DNA of 64,000 nt from Conexibacter woesei Iso977N (GTDB lineage: Bacteria > Actinomycetota > Thermoleophilia > Solirubrobacterales > Solirubrobacteraceae), in assembly GCF_000424625.1 (NCBI RefSeq), contig NZ_AUKG01000003.1:496001-560000 (forward strand). Reading direction: 5' to 3'. This document shows positions 52,073 to 60,987 of the stretch, piece after piece. Position numbers and translations under genes: made by a program. The notes below the pieces were generated by a model. That model was not told the DNA's origin. It was given only the letters and a program-made list of their open reading frames with translations, and ran no database searches. The first letter of the stretch is position 1, and the number at the start of each line of letters is the position of its first letter.

Positions 52073-52723
52073 ATGAGCGAGGTCATCGAGCAGGTGGTGT
52101 GCGCGGAGGTGTTCGCGCCGTGGGCGGATGCGCAGCGGACCGTGGAGGCGCTGGCGCTGGAGCCGTTGATGGACCCGCGCGCGCTGCGGCACGGTCCGGG
52201 GTTGCTGGCGCGGGAGGAGGCGGCGCGGATCGCGCGGTGGTTCGGCGGGCCGTCGTACGCGCCCGCTCACCTGATCGCCGATGCCTATGAGGCGCTGGAG
52301 CGCGAGACGCGCGCGCTGCACGCCGTCGTCCGGGCGACGCTCGGCGTCCGCGTGCACTACACGCACGGCTCGACCGACCCCTATGACAACGCCGAGGAGC
52401 TGTGCGCCGACCTGCGCGCGACGCGCACGATGATGCTCCGGACCGCGGCGCTCGACACGCCGCACCCGCGGCTGGACTCGTCGCGCGGCGGGACCCTCGA
52501 CCGCCTGCGGGTCGTCCACGACGTCTTCGGCCACGCTGCGCTCGGCCTCGGCTTCGACCTGCAGTCCGAGTACGCGACCTGGCTGCAGTGCCGGACCCTC
52601 TTCTCCCCGCGCGCGCGAGGCGCGGCGTTCACCGAGCTCGTCGGCGCGGTCACGACGTTCGTGGCGACCGGCGCCAAGCCGACGCTGCGCGCCGACCTCC
52701 CGCCGGAGGACCTGCTGGCGTAG
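52073..52723 (+). CDS. Uncharacterised protein with HDVFGH metal-site-like motif
   Basis: About 216 residues from ATG 52073 (an ATG at 52058 is possible). Soluble, no signal peptide. RVVHDVFGHAALGLGFDLQSEYATW (split; H149, H154, E166) has the H-x4-H spacing of the iron site in aromatic amino acid hydroxylases (HELLGH) though the rest does not match, and it is not an HExxH metalloprotease. It is divergent from fdhA (76 bp) and 12 bp before a TPP enzyme gene. Family not recognised. Confidence 0.6.
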   Translation: MSEVIEQVVCAEVFAPWADAQRTVEALALEPLMDPRALRHGPGLLAREEAARIARWFGGPSYAPAHLIADAYEALERETRALHAVVRATLGVRVHYTHGSTDPYDNAEELCADLRATRTMMLRTAALDTPHPRLDSSRGGTLDRLRVVHDVFGHAALGLGFDLQSEYATWLQCRTLFSPRARGAAFTELVGAVTTFVATGAKPTLRADLPPEDLLA

Positions 52724-52735
52724 GATCGCGCCCGG

Positions 52736-54376
52736 ATGGCCGGGCAGACGGTGGCGGAGGCGGTCGGGGAGCAGCTCGCGCGCGAGGGCGCGCAGGTCGT
52801 CTTCGGGCTGATGGGCTCCGGCAACCTGGTGGTGACCAACGCGCTCGTCGCGGGCGGCGCGCGGTTCTTCGCGGCGCGGCACGAGAACGGCGCGGTCGGG
52901 ATGGCCGACGGCTACGCGCGGACGACGGGCAGCGTCGGCTTCGCGTCGGTGCACCAGGGCCCGGGGTTGACCAACACCTTGACGGCGCTGACCGAGGCCG
53001 CGAAGGCCCGGACGCCGCTGGTCGTGCTCGCGGGGGAGACGCCGGCGGCGGCGCTCAGCTCGAACTTCCGGATCGATCAGCATGACCTCGTGGAGTCGGT
53101 CGGCGCGGCCGCCGAGCGCGTGCACTCCGCCGCGACCGCCCGCGCCGATGCGACCCGCGCCCACCTGCGCGCGCAGCGCGAGCGGCGGCCGGTCGTCCTG
53201 ATGCTCCCGATCGACATCCAGGCGCAGCCCGCGCCGCCGGAGGATCCGGCCGCCGCGGAGGCGCGCGCGGTGGTGGCTCTGCCCCCGGCGCCGAACCCGG
53301 CGGCGCTCGACGCGGTCGCGGCGCGACTGGCGGCGGCGGAGCGGCCGGTCGTGCTCGGTGGGCGAGGGGCGGTCGTCGCGGAGGCCGGGCCTGCTCTGCG
53401 GCGGCTCGCCGAGCAGAACGGTGCGCTGCTGGCGACGAGCGCGGTCGCGCACGGCCTCTTCTCCGGCGACTCCTACAACATCGGCATCTCCGGCGGGTTC
53501 GCGTCGCCGCTGGCCGCCGAGCTGCTCCCGCAGGCCGACCTGATCCTCGCGTTCGGCGCGACGCTCAACCACTGGACGACGCGCCACGGCGCGCTGATCG
53601 GGCCGGACGCCGAGGTCATCCACATCGACTTGGACCCCGCGGTGGCGACCGTCGTCGGCGACGCCGCCGCGACCGCCGACGCGCTCCTCGCGCGCGCGTC
53701 CGACTCCAGGCCCGGCTGGCGGACCGAGGCCCTGGCCCAGCGGATCGCGAGCGAGCGCTGGAACGACGTGCCGTTCGACGACGCGCCGCAGCCGGGCACG
53801 ATCGACCCGCGCACGCTGTCCAACGCGCTGGCGGCGCGGCTGCCGGAGGACGTCGCGATCGCCGTCGACTCCGGGCACTTCACCGGCTGGCCCGCGATGC
53901 ACCTGCACGTTGCGAACGCGCGGTCGTGGCTGTTCGCCAACGCGTTCCAGGCGGTCGGCCTCGGCCTCGGGATGGCGATCGGCGCCGCGGTCGCGCGCGG
54001 CCCGGAACGCGTGACGGTCGCCGCGCTCGGCGACGGCGGGACGTTCCTCTCGCTCCAGGAGCTCGAGACCGCGGCGCGCCTGCAGCTGCGCCTGCTCGTC
54101 GTGGTCTACGACGACCACGCCTACGGCGCCGAGGTCCATCACTTCGCGCCGCTCGGCGTCGACGTCGCGCCCGCGCAGTTCCCACCCGCGGACCTCGCCG
54201 CGATCGCGCAGGCGCTCGGCGTGCGGGGCGTGACGGTCGAGTCGGCCGCCGATCTCGACGCCGCGCTCGCGGGCTGGCTCGGAGCAGGCGCCGGCTCGGG
54301 CCCGCTGCTGCTCGACGCCAAGGTCGATCCCACGATCGCCGCCGCGTGGCTCGAAGAGGCCTTCCGCGCGGGCTAG
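52736..54376 (+). CDS. Thiamine-diphosphate-dependent enzyme, acetolactate-synthase-like
   Basis: 546 residues. The N-terminal Pyr domain has the TPP-activating glutamate in FFAARHENGAVGMADGYAR (about residue 51), the middle domain PVVLGGRGAVVAEAG, and the C-terminal PP domain ALGDGGTFLSLQELETAARLQLRLLVVVYDD in parts, with GDG ... D metal binding. This is the IlvB/benzoylformate decarboxylase family. It lacks the features to say acetolactate synthase; a 2-oxo acid decarboxylase or ligase is equally possible. It is followed by a cyclase-type hydrolase after 42 bp. Confidence 0.82.
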   Translation: MAGQTVAEAVGEQLAREGAQVVFGLMGSGNLVVTNALVAGGARFFAARHENGAVGMADGYARTTGSVGFASVHQGPGLTNTLTALTEAAKARTPLVVLAGETPAAALSSNFRIDQHDLVESVGAAAERVHSAATARADATRAHLRAQRERRPVVLMLPIDIQAQPAPPEDPAAAEARAVVALPPAPNPAALDAVAARLAAAERPVVLGGRGAVVAEAGPALRRLAEQNGALLATSAVAHGLFSGDSYNIGISGGFASPLAAELLPQADLILAFGATLNHWTTRHGALIGPDAEVIHIDLDPAVATVVGDAAATADALLARASDSRPGWRTEALAQRIASERWNDVPFDDAPQPGTIDPRTLSNALAARLPEDVAIAVDSGHFTGWPAMHLHVANARSWLFANAFQAVGLGLGMAIGAAVARGPERVTVAALGDGGTFLSLQELETAARLQLRLLVVVYDDHAYGAEVHHFAPLGVDVAPAQFPPADLAAIAQALGVRGVTVESAADLDAALAGWLGAGAGSGPLLLDAKVDPTIAAAWLEEAFRAG

Positions 54377-54418
54377 CCCGACGCAACACCACCAACAACC
54401 CAGACCAAGGACCAGCAC

Positions 54419-55192
54419 ATGCCGATCGCCGACCTCCTCGCCGCCCTCGCCGACGGCTCCGTCACCGTCGTCGACCTGACCCAGCCGCTGTCGGAGACCA
54501 CGCCGGTCCTGATCCTGCCCGAGCCGTTCGCCAACACGCCGCACCTCAGCCGCGAGCGCCTGTCGAAGTACGACGACGCCGGCCCCGCGTGGGCGTGGGA
54601 CGTCCTGACCTTCGGCGAGCACACCGGCACGCACCTCGACGCGCCGATCCACTGGATCACCGGCCAGGGCGGCGAGGACGTCGCGTCGATCGCGCCCGCG
54701 CGGCTGGTCGGCCCGCTGCGCGTCGTCGACAAGACGGCGGAGACCGCGGCCGATCCCGGCTACCTGCTGACCGCGCAGGACCTCCAGGATCACGAGGCCG
54801 AGCATGGCCCGATCGAGCCCGGGACGTGGGTCGTCTTCCGCACCGGCTGGGGCTCGCGCGCGAGCGACGAGGCCGCGTTCCTGAACGCCGGCGAGCAGGG
54901 TCCCGTGACGCCCGGCCCGGACGTCGAGGCGTCGCGCTGGCTGGCCGAGCACCCCAACATCGTCGGGTTCGGCGTCGAGACCGTCGGCATCGACGCGGGT
55001 GCCGCCGGGGGCTTCGACCCCGGCTTCCCGGTCCACAACTTCCTGCTCGGCGCGGGCCGCTACGGCCTCACCCAGCTGGCGAACGCCGATCGCCTGCCCG
55101 CGACCGGCGCCCTGATCGTCGTGGCCCCGCTGAAGCTGGTCGACGGCACCGGCAGCCCGGCCCGCGTGCTGGCCTTCGTGCCGTCGACCTAA
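54419..55192 (+). CDS. Cyclase-family metal hydrolase (kynurenine-formamidase-like)
   Basis: 257 residues. The metal motif HTGTHLDAPIHW (about residues 62-73) is the signature of PF04199 cyclase-like hydrolases such as KynB and isatin hydrolase. VVDLTQPLSETTPV near the start and FGVETVGIDAG are also conserved. It probably hydrolyses an amide or lactone; the TPP enzyme upstream may be in the same pathway. Substrate unknown. Confidence 0.86.
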   Translation: MPIADLLAALADGSVTVVDLTQPLSETTPVLILPEPFANTPHLSRERLSKYDDAGPAWAWDVLTFGEHTGTHLDAPIHWITGQGGEDVASIAPARLVGPLRVVDKTAETAADPGYLLTAQDLQDHEAEHGPIEPGTWVVFRTGWGSRASDEAAFLNAGEQGPVTPGPDVEASRWLAEHPNIVGFGVETVGIDAGAAGGFDPGFPVHNFLLGAGRYGLTQLANADRLPATGALIVVAPLKLVDGTGSPARVLAFVPST

Positions 55193-55206
55193 CTCCGGAG
55201 CGACAA

Positions 55207-55845
55207 CTAGGCCTTGGCTGCGGCCTTCTTCTTGGCCTTGGACTTCTTCTTGGTGGCCTTGGGCCTGGTCGCCCTGGCCGGCGCCGGCGAGGCGAGCTCG
55301 TCGTCGGACGGGATGCGGGTCCTGCCGCCGCTGGCGGACTTCGGGCAGCCGCGCGGGCGGCCGAGGTCGTACGGACCCGAGATGTACTGGGTGACCCTGC
55401 CCCTGTTGTCGGCCGTCGCGTAGGTGACGGTCAGCAGCGGGTCGACGCGCGGCTCGGCGCACAGCGCGGTGCCGATCGCGAACTGGCCCGTGATCTTGGC
55501 GTACTGGTTGCCCGTGTACGTGCCGATGCAGTTGAACCCGTAGCCGGGGAAGTCGCCGTTGCAGGTGAACGAGTCGGTGATGACCGCGTTGCCCTGCAGG
55601 TCGAAGACCGGGACGTCGGTGCCGAACGAGGTGTCGCTGATCTGCGGCTGGATCTGGTAGCCCGTGATCGGGCCGCCGCAGGCGAACACGTACTGGACCT
55701 GCGTGTCGGTGTCACCGGGCGCCGGCTTGCCGGCCTCGATGTGGCCGCCACAGTCGTAGTTGTTGGCGTTGGTGGAAGCGCCGGCGGTCGGCGCCCACAC
55801 CGCAAGGGCGAGGGCGACGGCCAGCAAGGGGCGTGCGAGGGTCAA
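55207..55845 (-). CDS. Secreted cysteine-containing protein
   Basis: 212 residues from a TTG at 55845 with CGGAGG 5 nt upstream; no ATG or GTG gives the signal peptide LARPLLAVALALAVWAPTAGA. Six cysteines in the mature part (DCGGH, ACGGP, TCNGD, NCIGT, LCAEP, GCPKS) suggest three disulfides. The C-terminus is a Lys/Ala-rich basic tail. The start overlaps the upstream gene's stop (TTGA), so the two are coupled. Family not recognised. Confidence 0.7.
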   Translation of the reverse strand: MTLARPLLAVALALAVWAPTAGASTNANNYDCGGHIEAGKPAPGDTDTQVQYVFACGGPITGYQIQPQISDTSFGTDVPVFDLQGNAVITDSFTCNGDFPGYGFNCIGTYTGNQYAKITGQFAIGTALCAEPRVDPLLTVTYATADNRGRVTQYISGPYDLGRPRGCPKSASGGRTRIPSDDELASPAPARATRPKATKKKSKAKKKAAAKA

Positions 55846-57224
55846 GGAGACCTCCGTGTCGTGGACGTTGTGGTTGTTGATGGGGTGGAAGATGTTGGGG
55901 TGGTCGACGTCGCCGCCGGCAGCACCGGGTCGAGCGCGCCCGCGGTGGCGTCCGCGGCGGTCGCCAGTGGGTCGAGGCCGAAGAGGCCGTCGAGCGAGCG
56001 CAGCAGCGCGACCGGCCCGGTGGCGGTCGCGTCGGTCGCGCCCGCGGTGACCCTCGGCGAGAGGACCAGCGCGCCCGGCGGCGGGGCGTCGGGGACGATC
56101 ACCAGGACGCCGTCCTTCTTGTAGGCGTCGCTCGCGGTGATCTGCGCGACGAGCGGCGCGAGCTCGGTCGCCGGGTCCCTGGGGACGATCAGCGAGAGCG
56201 CGGGCGTCCTGTCGCTGTCCTTGAGGTCGGCCGCGAGCGCGTCGGTCCCGACGGTCGTCGTCGCGCAGTCCGGGCGGTCGCGCAGCGTCGTGAACAGCGA
56301 CGTCGGGACCAGCGCGCTGGGCGCGGCGCAGCGCAGCGCGGCGTCGGCGACGTAGGCCTTCCACGTCAGGTTGATCGCCGTGAGCTGGTCGGGCAGCGAC
56401 GTCTCGCCCGCGGGCAGGACGCACGGGGTGGCGTCGGCCGTGCAGTCCGCGGTCGGCACCTGCCCGCCGAGCAGCGCGACGCCGTTGACCGCCGCGCTCG
56501 GCCCCGCGCCCGTGTAGCCGGAGAGCGTCGCGCCCTGCGCGGCGAGCGGGGTCAAGATGGTGGGATCGGTCCCCGCGGGCAGCGCGACGAGCCAGACGTG
56601 CGCCGGAGTCGTGCCGGCCGGGACCGTCGTCGACTCCGGGGCGGAGGAGGACGTGCTGTCGTCGTCGCTCGTCGTGTCCGTGTCGTCGTCCGCGGTCGAG
56701 TCGGTCGAGTCGGTGGTCTTGGTCGCGGCGGGCGTTGCGTCGGCGGCCGCCGTGGCGTCGTCGTCGGCGCTCGGAGCGGCCGCCGGGGTGGCGGCGGAGT
56801 GCCTCGGCGTCGCCGGCTGCCTCGCCGCGGGCGCCTCCGCAGCAGCGGTCGTCGTGGCCTCCGGGACGACGAGCGCGACAACTTGGCGCGCCGGCGCTGC
56901 CGCCAGCGAGTCCTCCGGCGTCGGCCCCAAGGCCGCCCCCGCAACCCCACCGAGAACCAGCGCACCCGCGGCCATCGCGACCGCGACCCGCGGCGAAGGC
57001 CTCCGCCTTGCCGGGCCGGCAGCACTCGATCCCGCCGGAACCGCTGCCGGAGCGGCAGGAACGGTGGTCGGCTCGCCGCCGAGCGCCTCCTCCGGCGGGA
57101 ACCCCAGCGCCAGCAGGGGATCCACGCGGCGGGGCGCGACGAGCGCGCCGCAGCCCAGGCAATAGCGCTGCTCGGCGTCGTAGAGCGCTGAGCACGAGGG
57201 GCATGTGGAGGGTCGAAGGGTCAT
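55842..57224 (-). CDS. Zinc-ribbon, membrane-anchored phosphoesterase-like protein, probably inactive
   Basis: 460 residues. N-terminal zinc ribbon CPSC ... QRYCLGCG (residues 8-27), a transmembrane helix at about 80-100 (VAVAMAAGALVLGGVAGAAL), a Thr/Ala/Asp-rich linker, then an extracytoplasmic domain. That domain follows the order of PF04185 phosphoesterases: LAAQGATLSGYTGAGPSA, SLPDQLTAINLTWKAYVAD, SLIVPRDPATEL, KDGVLVIVPD. The usual catalytic Asn in ENHSYD and the DxHD region appear replaced. It is divergent from pstS and shares its ribbon type with the protein at 61733. Confidence 0.7.
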   Translation of the reverse strand: MTLRPSTCPSCSALYDAEQRYCLGCGALVAPRRVDPLLALGFPPEEALGGEPTTVPAAPAAVPAGSSAAGPARRRPSPRVAVAMAAGALVLGGVAGAALGPTPEDSLAAAPARQVVALVVPEATTTAAAEAPAARQPATPRHSAATPAAAPSADDDATAAADATPAATKTTDSTDSTADDDTDTTSDDDSTSSSAPESTTVPAGTTPAHVWLVALPAGTDPTILTPLAAQGATLSGYTGAGPSAAVNGVALLGGQVPTADCTADATPCVLPAGETSLPDQLTAINLTWKAYVADAALRCAAPSALVPTSLFTTLRDRPDCATTTVGTDALAADLKDSDRTPALSLIVPRDPATELAPLVAQITASDAYKKDGVLVIVPDAPPPGALVLSPRVTAGATDATATGPVALLRSLDGLFGLDPLATAADATAGALDPVLPAATSTTPTSSTPSTTTTSTTRRSP

Positions 57225-57315
57225 GCCCCAGACCTTTTATGTGCAAACCCGATCTGAATTGTGTGGTTAGGATATTGTCCAGCAACCAACCATGCAAACT
57301 GGGAAAGGGAGTTCC
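57225..57315. promoter_or_regulatory. Divergent promoter region of pst and the zinc-ribbon operon
   Basis: A 91-bp relatively AT-rich gap. TAGGAT at 57268-57273 is a -10 candidate for pstS, but no -35 is at proper spacing. I cannot identify repeated PHO-box direct repeats with confidence. Confidence 0.3.
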
Positions 57316-58143
57316 GTGGAGATGACTCGCTCTCGTCGCCTCACCGCCGCGGTCGCCGCCGTCGGCGTCCTCGCAGTGGCAGCACCCGCCGGCGCACAGG
57401 CCAAGGCCAGCACGATCACGATCAGTGGTGCGACCGGCTCAGCGCCGCTGATCGCGCTGCTCGCCAAGAAGTACGTCGCGCTCAAGCCCGGCAAGGTCAG
57501 GTTCAAGCTCGCCCAGGGCGGCGGCGAGGTCGGCATCCAGGACGCCGCGGCCGGCCGCGTCACGATCGGCAACGCCGCGCGCGACCCGCGCCCGAGCGAT
57601 CCGTCGGGCCTGGTCTTCTACCCGATCGCCAGGGACTTCTTCTGCTTCGACACCAACCCGGCCAACCCGCTGCCGAACCTGTCGCTGCAGCAGGCGCAGG
57701 CGATCTGGACCGGTCAGGTCCGCAACTGGGAGGACATCCCGGGCTCGAGGGTCACGGGCACGATCGACCTGATCGGCCGCACCTCGGCCTCGTCGCTGCC
57801 GCCGCTCGTCCAGCAGCTCCTGCTCGGCAACAAGACGATCTCGTCGCTCGCAGCGCTGAAGCCGTCTGACGGCCTCGTCGAGTCGACCGTCGGCAGCGAC
57901 AAGAACGCGATCGGCTTCAACTCGGGGTACTACGCCTCGCAGAGGGACGTCCACGCGGTCTCGTTCAACGGCGTCGCCTGCAACCTCGCCAACGCGAAGT
58001 CCGGCCAGTACCCGGGCATCCGCACGTACTACGAGGTCACCCGCGGCCCGGCCCAGGGCGCGGCCTCCGCGTTCATCCACTGGATCCAGAAGTCGCCGGT
58101 GGCCCGCAGGATCATCGCGTCGATCGCGATCCCGCTGGACTGA
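57316..58143 (+). CDS. pstS: Phosphate-binding protein PstS (short form)
   Basis: 275 residues, shorter than most PstS (about 340-370). Signal peptide LTAAVAAVGVLAVAAPAGA. TISGATGSAPLIALLAKKY matches the phosphate-loop start, RVTIGNAARDPRP, and NLSLQQAQAIWTGQVRNWEDI is the PBP/PstS hallmark. No lipobox is present, so it may be free or held by its partners. AAAGGGA precedes the GTG at 57316 (in-frame ATG at 57322). It overlaps pstC by one base. It captures phosphate for PstCAB. Confidence 0.87.
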   Translation: MEMTRSRRLTAAVAAVGVLAVAAPAGAQAKASTITISGATGSAPLIALLAKKYVALKPGKVRFKLAQGGGEVGIQDAAAGRVTIGNAARDPRPSDPSGLVFYPIARDFFCFDTNPANPLPNLSLQQAQAIWTGQVRNWEDIPGSRVTGTIDLIGRTSASSLPPLVQQLLLGNKTISSLAALKPSDGLVESTVGSDKNAIGFNSGYYASQRDVHAVSFNGVACNLANAKSGQYPGIRTYYEVTRGPAQGAASAFIHWIQKSPVARRIIASIAIPLD

Positions 58144-59135
58144 TGCTGTCCCGGCTCATCAGGCGTGAGCCATGGACGGACCGCAAGGCCGCCGCGCTGC
58201 TCGGCGCGGTGGCCTCGCTGGTCCTGTTGATCATCGTGCTGATGGTCGGCTTCGTCGCCGTGCGCGCGTGGCCGGCGATCCATGCCAATGGCTATGTGAA
58301 GTGGCTCGGCCCCGGCGGCGACGTCGACAAGCAGCTCGGCTCGATGATCGCGACCGGGCAGCATCCGCCGGAGTCGGCGTACCACCTGCGCGCGTGGCCG
58401 CTCGTCTACGGGACGCTGCTGACGACGGGCGTCGCCGTGATCGTCGGCCTCGTCTTCTCGATCTTCTGCGCGATCTTCATCGTGGAGTTCGCGCCCGCCC
58501 GCCTGCGCAGGGTCGTCGTCCCCGCGGTGCGCCTGCTCGCCGCGGTCCCGAGCGTCATCTACGGGTTGATCGGGATCCTCGTGCTCGCGCCGTTCGTGGG
58601 CAACCACATCATCTCGCTCGACCGCAAGGCGTCGGTCCAGAACGTCGTCCAGCTCGACGGGACCGGCGTGCTCGTCGCGATCGTCGTCCTGACCGTGATG
58701 ATCACGCCGATCATGATCGCGATCGTGGTCGACGCCCTGCGCGCGATCCCGACCGCCTGGACCGAGGGCGCCTCGGCGCTCGGCGCCAACCGCTGGGAGG
58801 CGATCTGGACGGTCTCCGTCCGCGCGTCGCGCCCCGCGATCGTCGCCGCCGCGGTCCTCGCGACGGCCCGCGCGCTCGGCGAGGCGGTCGCGTTGTCGAT
58901 GGTGTCGGGCTCGCGCGGCTTCTCGCCCAACCCGCTCGACGGCATCACCTACATCTTCGAGCCGATCCGGCCGCTGGCCGCGTCGATGGTCGAGAACGTG
59001 GACGCGATGAACGCGCCGGCGGTCAAGTCCTCCATCTACGCGTTCGCCCTGCTGTTGCTGCTCTCCAGCTTCGCGCTGTCGGTCGGCGGCTTCTTCGCCA
59101 AGCTCCCGATGCGCCGCCAGGGGCTGCGGGTCTGA
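58143..59135 (+). CDS. pstC: Phosphate ABC transporter permease PstC
   Basis: 330 residues, about six membrane helices. LLAAVPSVIYGLIGILVLAPF and TEGASALGANRWEAIWTVSVRASRP (EAA loop, in parts) are characteristic. With PstA it forms the phosphate channel. Stop/start overlaps at both ends (TGATG) show translational coupling. Confidence 0.93.
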   Translation: MLSRLIRREPWTDRKAAALLGAVASLVLLIIVLMVGFVAVRAWPAIHANGYVKWLGPGGDVDKQLGSMIATGQHPPESAYHLRAWPLVYGTLLTTGVAVIVGLVFSIFCAIFIVEFAPARLRRVVVPAVRLLAAVPSVIYGLIGILVLAPFVGNHIISLDRKASVQNVVQLDGTGVLVAIVVLTVMITPIMIAIVVDALRAIPTAWTEGASALGANRWEAIWTVSVRASRPAIVAAAVLATARALGEAVALSMVSGSRGFSPNPLDGITYIFEPIRPLAASMVENVDAMNAPAVKSSIYAFALLLLLSSFALSVGGFFAKLPMRRQGLRV

Positions 59136-60118
59136 TGGCGACCTACGCCCCCGAGCAGCCGCCGCAGGAGTACCCCGCGCCGCTGCGCCCCGCGCCGAAG
59201 GGCGACTCGATCCGCAACTGGCGCTGGTCGCACAGGCTCGCGTTCGTGTCCGCCTGGGCCTGCGGGATCGCGCTCTGCCTCGTCGCCGCGGCGATCGTCA
59301 TCTACATGGCGGTGCGCGGCCTGCAGTACCTCAACATCAACCTGCTCACGTCGCGCCCGCAGCCCGCCCTGCAGCAGGCCAGGACCGGCGGCATCCTCGA
59401 CCCGATCGGCGGCACGCTGCTGCTGACGCTGATCGGGATCGCGATCGCCGTGCCGCTCGCGGTGACCACCGCGGTGTGGCTCGTCGAGTACGGCAGGCCC
59501 GCGCCGCTGGCCCGCGCGGTCGAGTCCGGGATCGAGGTCGTCGCCGGGACGCCCGACATCGTCATCGCGATCTTCGGTCTGGCGATCTTCCAGCTGCACC
59601 TGTTCGCGCCGCTGTCGTTCACCGCGTCGGGCGGCGGCGTCTTCGGCCGCTCGTTCGTCGCGGCCGGCGCGATGATGTCGCTCATCGCGCTGCCGCTCGT
59701 CTTCGGCGCCGCGCGCGAGGGCCTGCTGTCGATCCCGTCGCACACGCGCGAGGCGTCGTGGGCGCTGGGCAAGACGCGCATCTGCACCATCCGCACCATC
59801 CTGCTCCCGCAGATCCGCCACAACGTGGCGACCGGCGCCGCGCTCGGGATGGGCCGGATCGTGGGGGACACGGCAGTTGTTGTCGTCCTTCTGGGCGCGA
59901 CGCTGCAGATCGAGCCCCAGGGTGACGTCCCGATCCTCGGGACGCTGCGCGGGACCGGCTCGACCCTGACCAGCTACGTGTACAACGCCTCGCCCGCCGG
60001 CGAGGGCAACGCGCCGCAGAAGGCCTACGCTGCGGCGTTCGTCCTGCTGGTGATCGTGATGTCGTTGAACTTCGCCGTCGACCGCCTCGGCCGCGGCCGC
60101 AAGGAGGCCTCGCTGTGA
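59135..60118 (+). CDS. pstA: Phosphate ABC transporter permease PstA
   Basis: 327 residues. GIEVVAGTPDIVIAIFGLAIF corresponds to the PstA PSIV loop region (quoted at 20 or fewer: VVAGTPDIVIAIFG), and TREASWALGKTRICTIRTILLPQ is the EAA loop. MGRIVGDTAVVVVLLGA follows. About six helices after a Pro-rich N-terminus. Partner of PstC. Confidence 0.92.
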   Translation: MATYAPEQPPQEYPAPLRPAPKGDSIRNWRWSHRLAFVSAWACGIALCLVAAAIVIYMAVRGLQYLNINLLTSRPQPALQQARTGGILDPIGGTLLLTLIGIAIAVPLAVTTAVWLVEYGRPAPLARAVESGIEVVAGTPDIVIAIFGLAIFQLHLFAPLSFTASGGGVFGRSFVAAGAMMSLIALPLVFGAAREGLLSIPSHTREASWALGKTRICTIRTILLPQIRHNVATGAALGMGRIVGDTAVVVVLLGATLQIEPQGDVPILGTLRGTGSTLTSYVYNASPAGEGNAPQKAYAAAFVLLVIVMSLNFAVDRLGRGRKEASL

Positions 60119-60987
60119 GCACCCTGGAGATGCCGCCGCCGCGGCGCCCGATCCGCCTCGACCGCACCCCGCTGCCCGAGCCGGAGCCGACGCTCGACGT
60201 CACCCGCAACGCCGCGCCGCGCGGCCCCGGCGGGCCGGAGCGCATGCGCGTCGAGCAGCTGTCGGTGTTCTACGGCGCCAAGGCCGCGGTCAACGACGTG
60301 TCCTTGCCGATCCACGCGGGCGAGGCGCTGGCGCTGATCGGCCCGTCGGGCTGCGGCAAGACGACGCTGCTGCGCACGCTCAACCGGCTGACCGAGACGA
60401 CCGCGGGCGCGACGCGCGGCGGCCGCGTCCTGCTCGACGGCACCGACGTCGAGCAGCTCGAGGTGACCGCGCTGCGCCGCCGCGTCGCGATGGTCTTCCA
60501 GCAGCCCAACCCGTTCCCGATGTCGATCTTCGACAACGTGGCCTACGCGATCCGCGTGCAGAACAAGAAGCGCCCGGGCCGCAGGGAGCTGATGCCGCAG
60601 GTCGTCGACGCGCTGCGCCGCGCGGGGCTCTACGACGAGGTCGCCGACGGCCTCGACCGCCCGGCGCTGCGCCTGTCCGGCGGCCAGCAGCAGCGGCTCT
60701 GCATCGCGCGCGCGATCGCCACGCGGCCGGAGGTGCTGCTGATGGACGAGCCGTGCAGCGCGCTGGACCCGCGCTCGACCGCGGTCATCGAGGAGCTGAT
60801 CGGCGAGCTGCGCCGCGACCTCGCGGTCGTGATCGTCACCCACAACCTCGCCCAGGCGCACCGCGTCGGGGACAAGGTCGCGTTCATGTACCTGGGCGAC
60901 CTGGTGGAGTACGGTGCGGCCGAGCAGGTCTTCGCCGCGCCGCGCGCCGAGCGCACGCGCGACTACGTCGCCGGGGCCTTCGGGTGA
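60115..60987 (+). CDS. pstB: Phosphate ABC transporter ATPase PstB
   Basis: 290 residues with an N-terminal extension of about 40 over the usual 250-260. Walker A GPSGCGKTT, Q-loop FQQPNPFPMSIFDNVAY (PstB-specific), signature LSGGQQQRLCIARAI, Walker B VLLMDEPCSALDP. Starts at a GTG overlapping pstA by 4 bp. It drives phosphate import. No phoU is within the window. Confidence 0.94.
   Translation: MSTLEMPPPRRPIRLDRTPLPEPEPTLDVTRNAAPRGPGGPERMRVEQLSVFYGAKAAVNDVSLPIHAGEALALIGPSGCGKTTLLRTLNRLTETTAGATRGGRVLLDGTDVEQLEVTALRRRVAMVFQQPNPFPMSIFDNVAYAIRVQNKKRPGRRELMPQVVDALRRAGLYDEVADGLDRPALRLSGGQQQRLCIARAIATRPEVLLMDEPCSALDPRSTAVIEELIGELRRDLAVVIVTHNLAQAHRVGDKVAFMYLGDLVEYGAAEQVFAAPRAERTRDYVAGAFG

Noticed and set aside
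54377-57224. Mobile element or genomic island border between fdh and pst
   Set aside because: No transposase, integrase, direct repeats or tRNA end; base composition does not shift.
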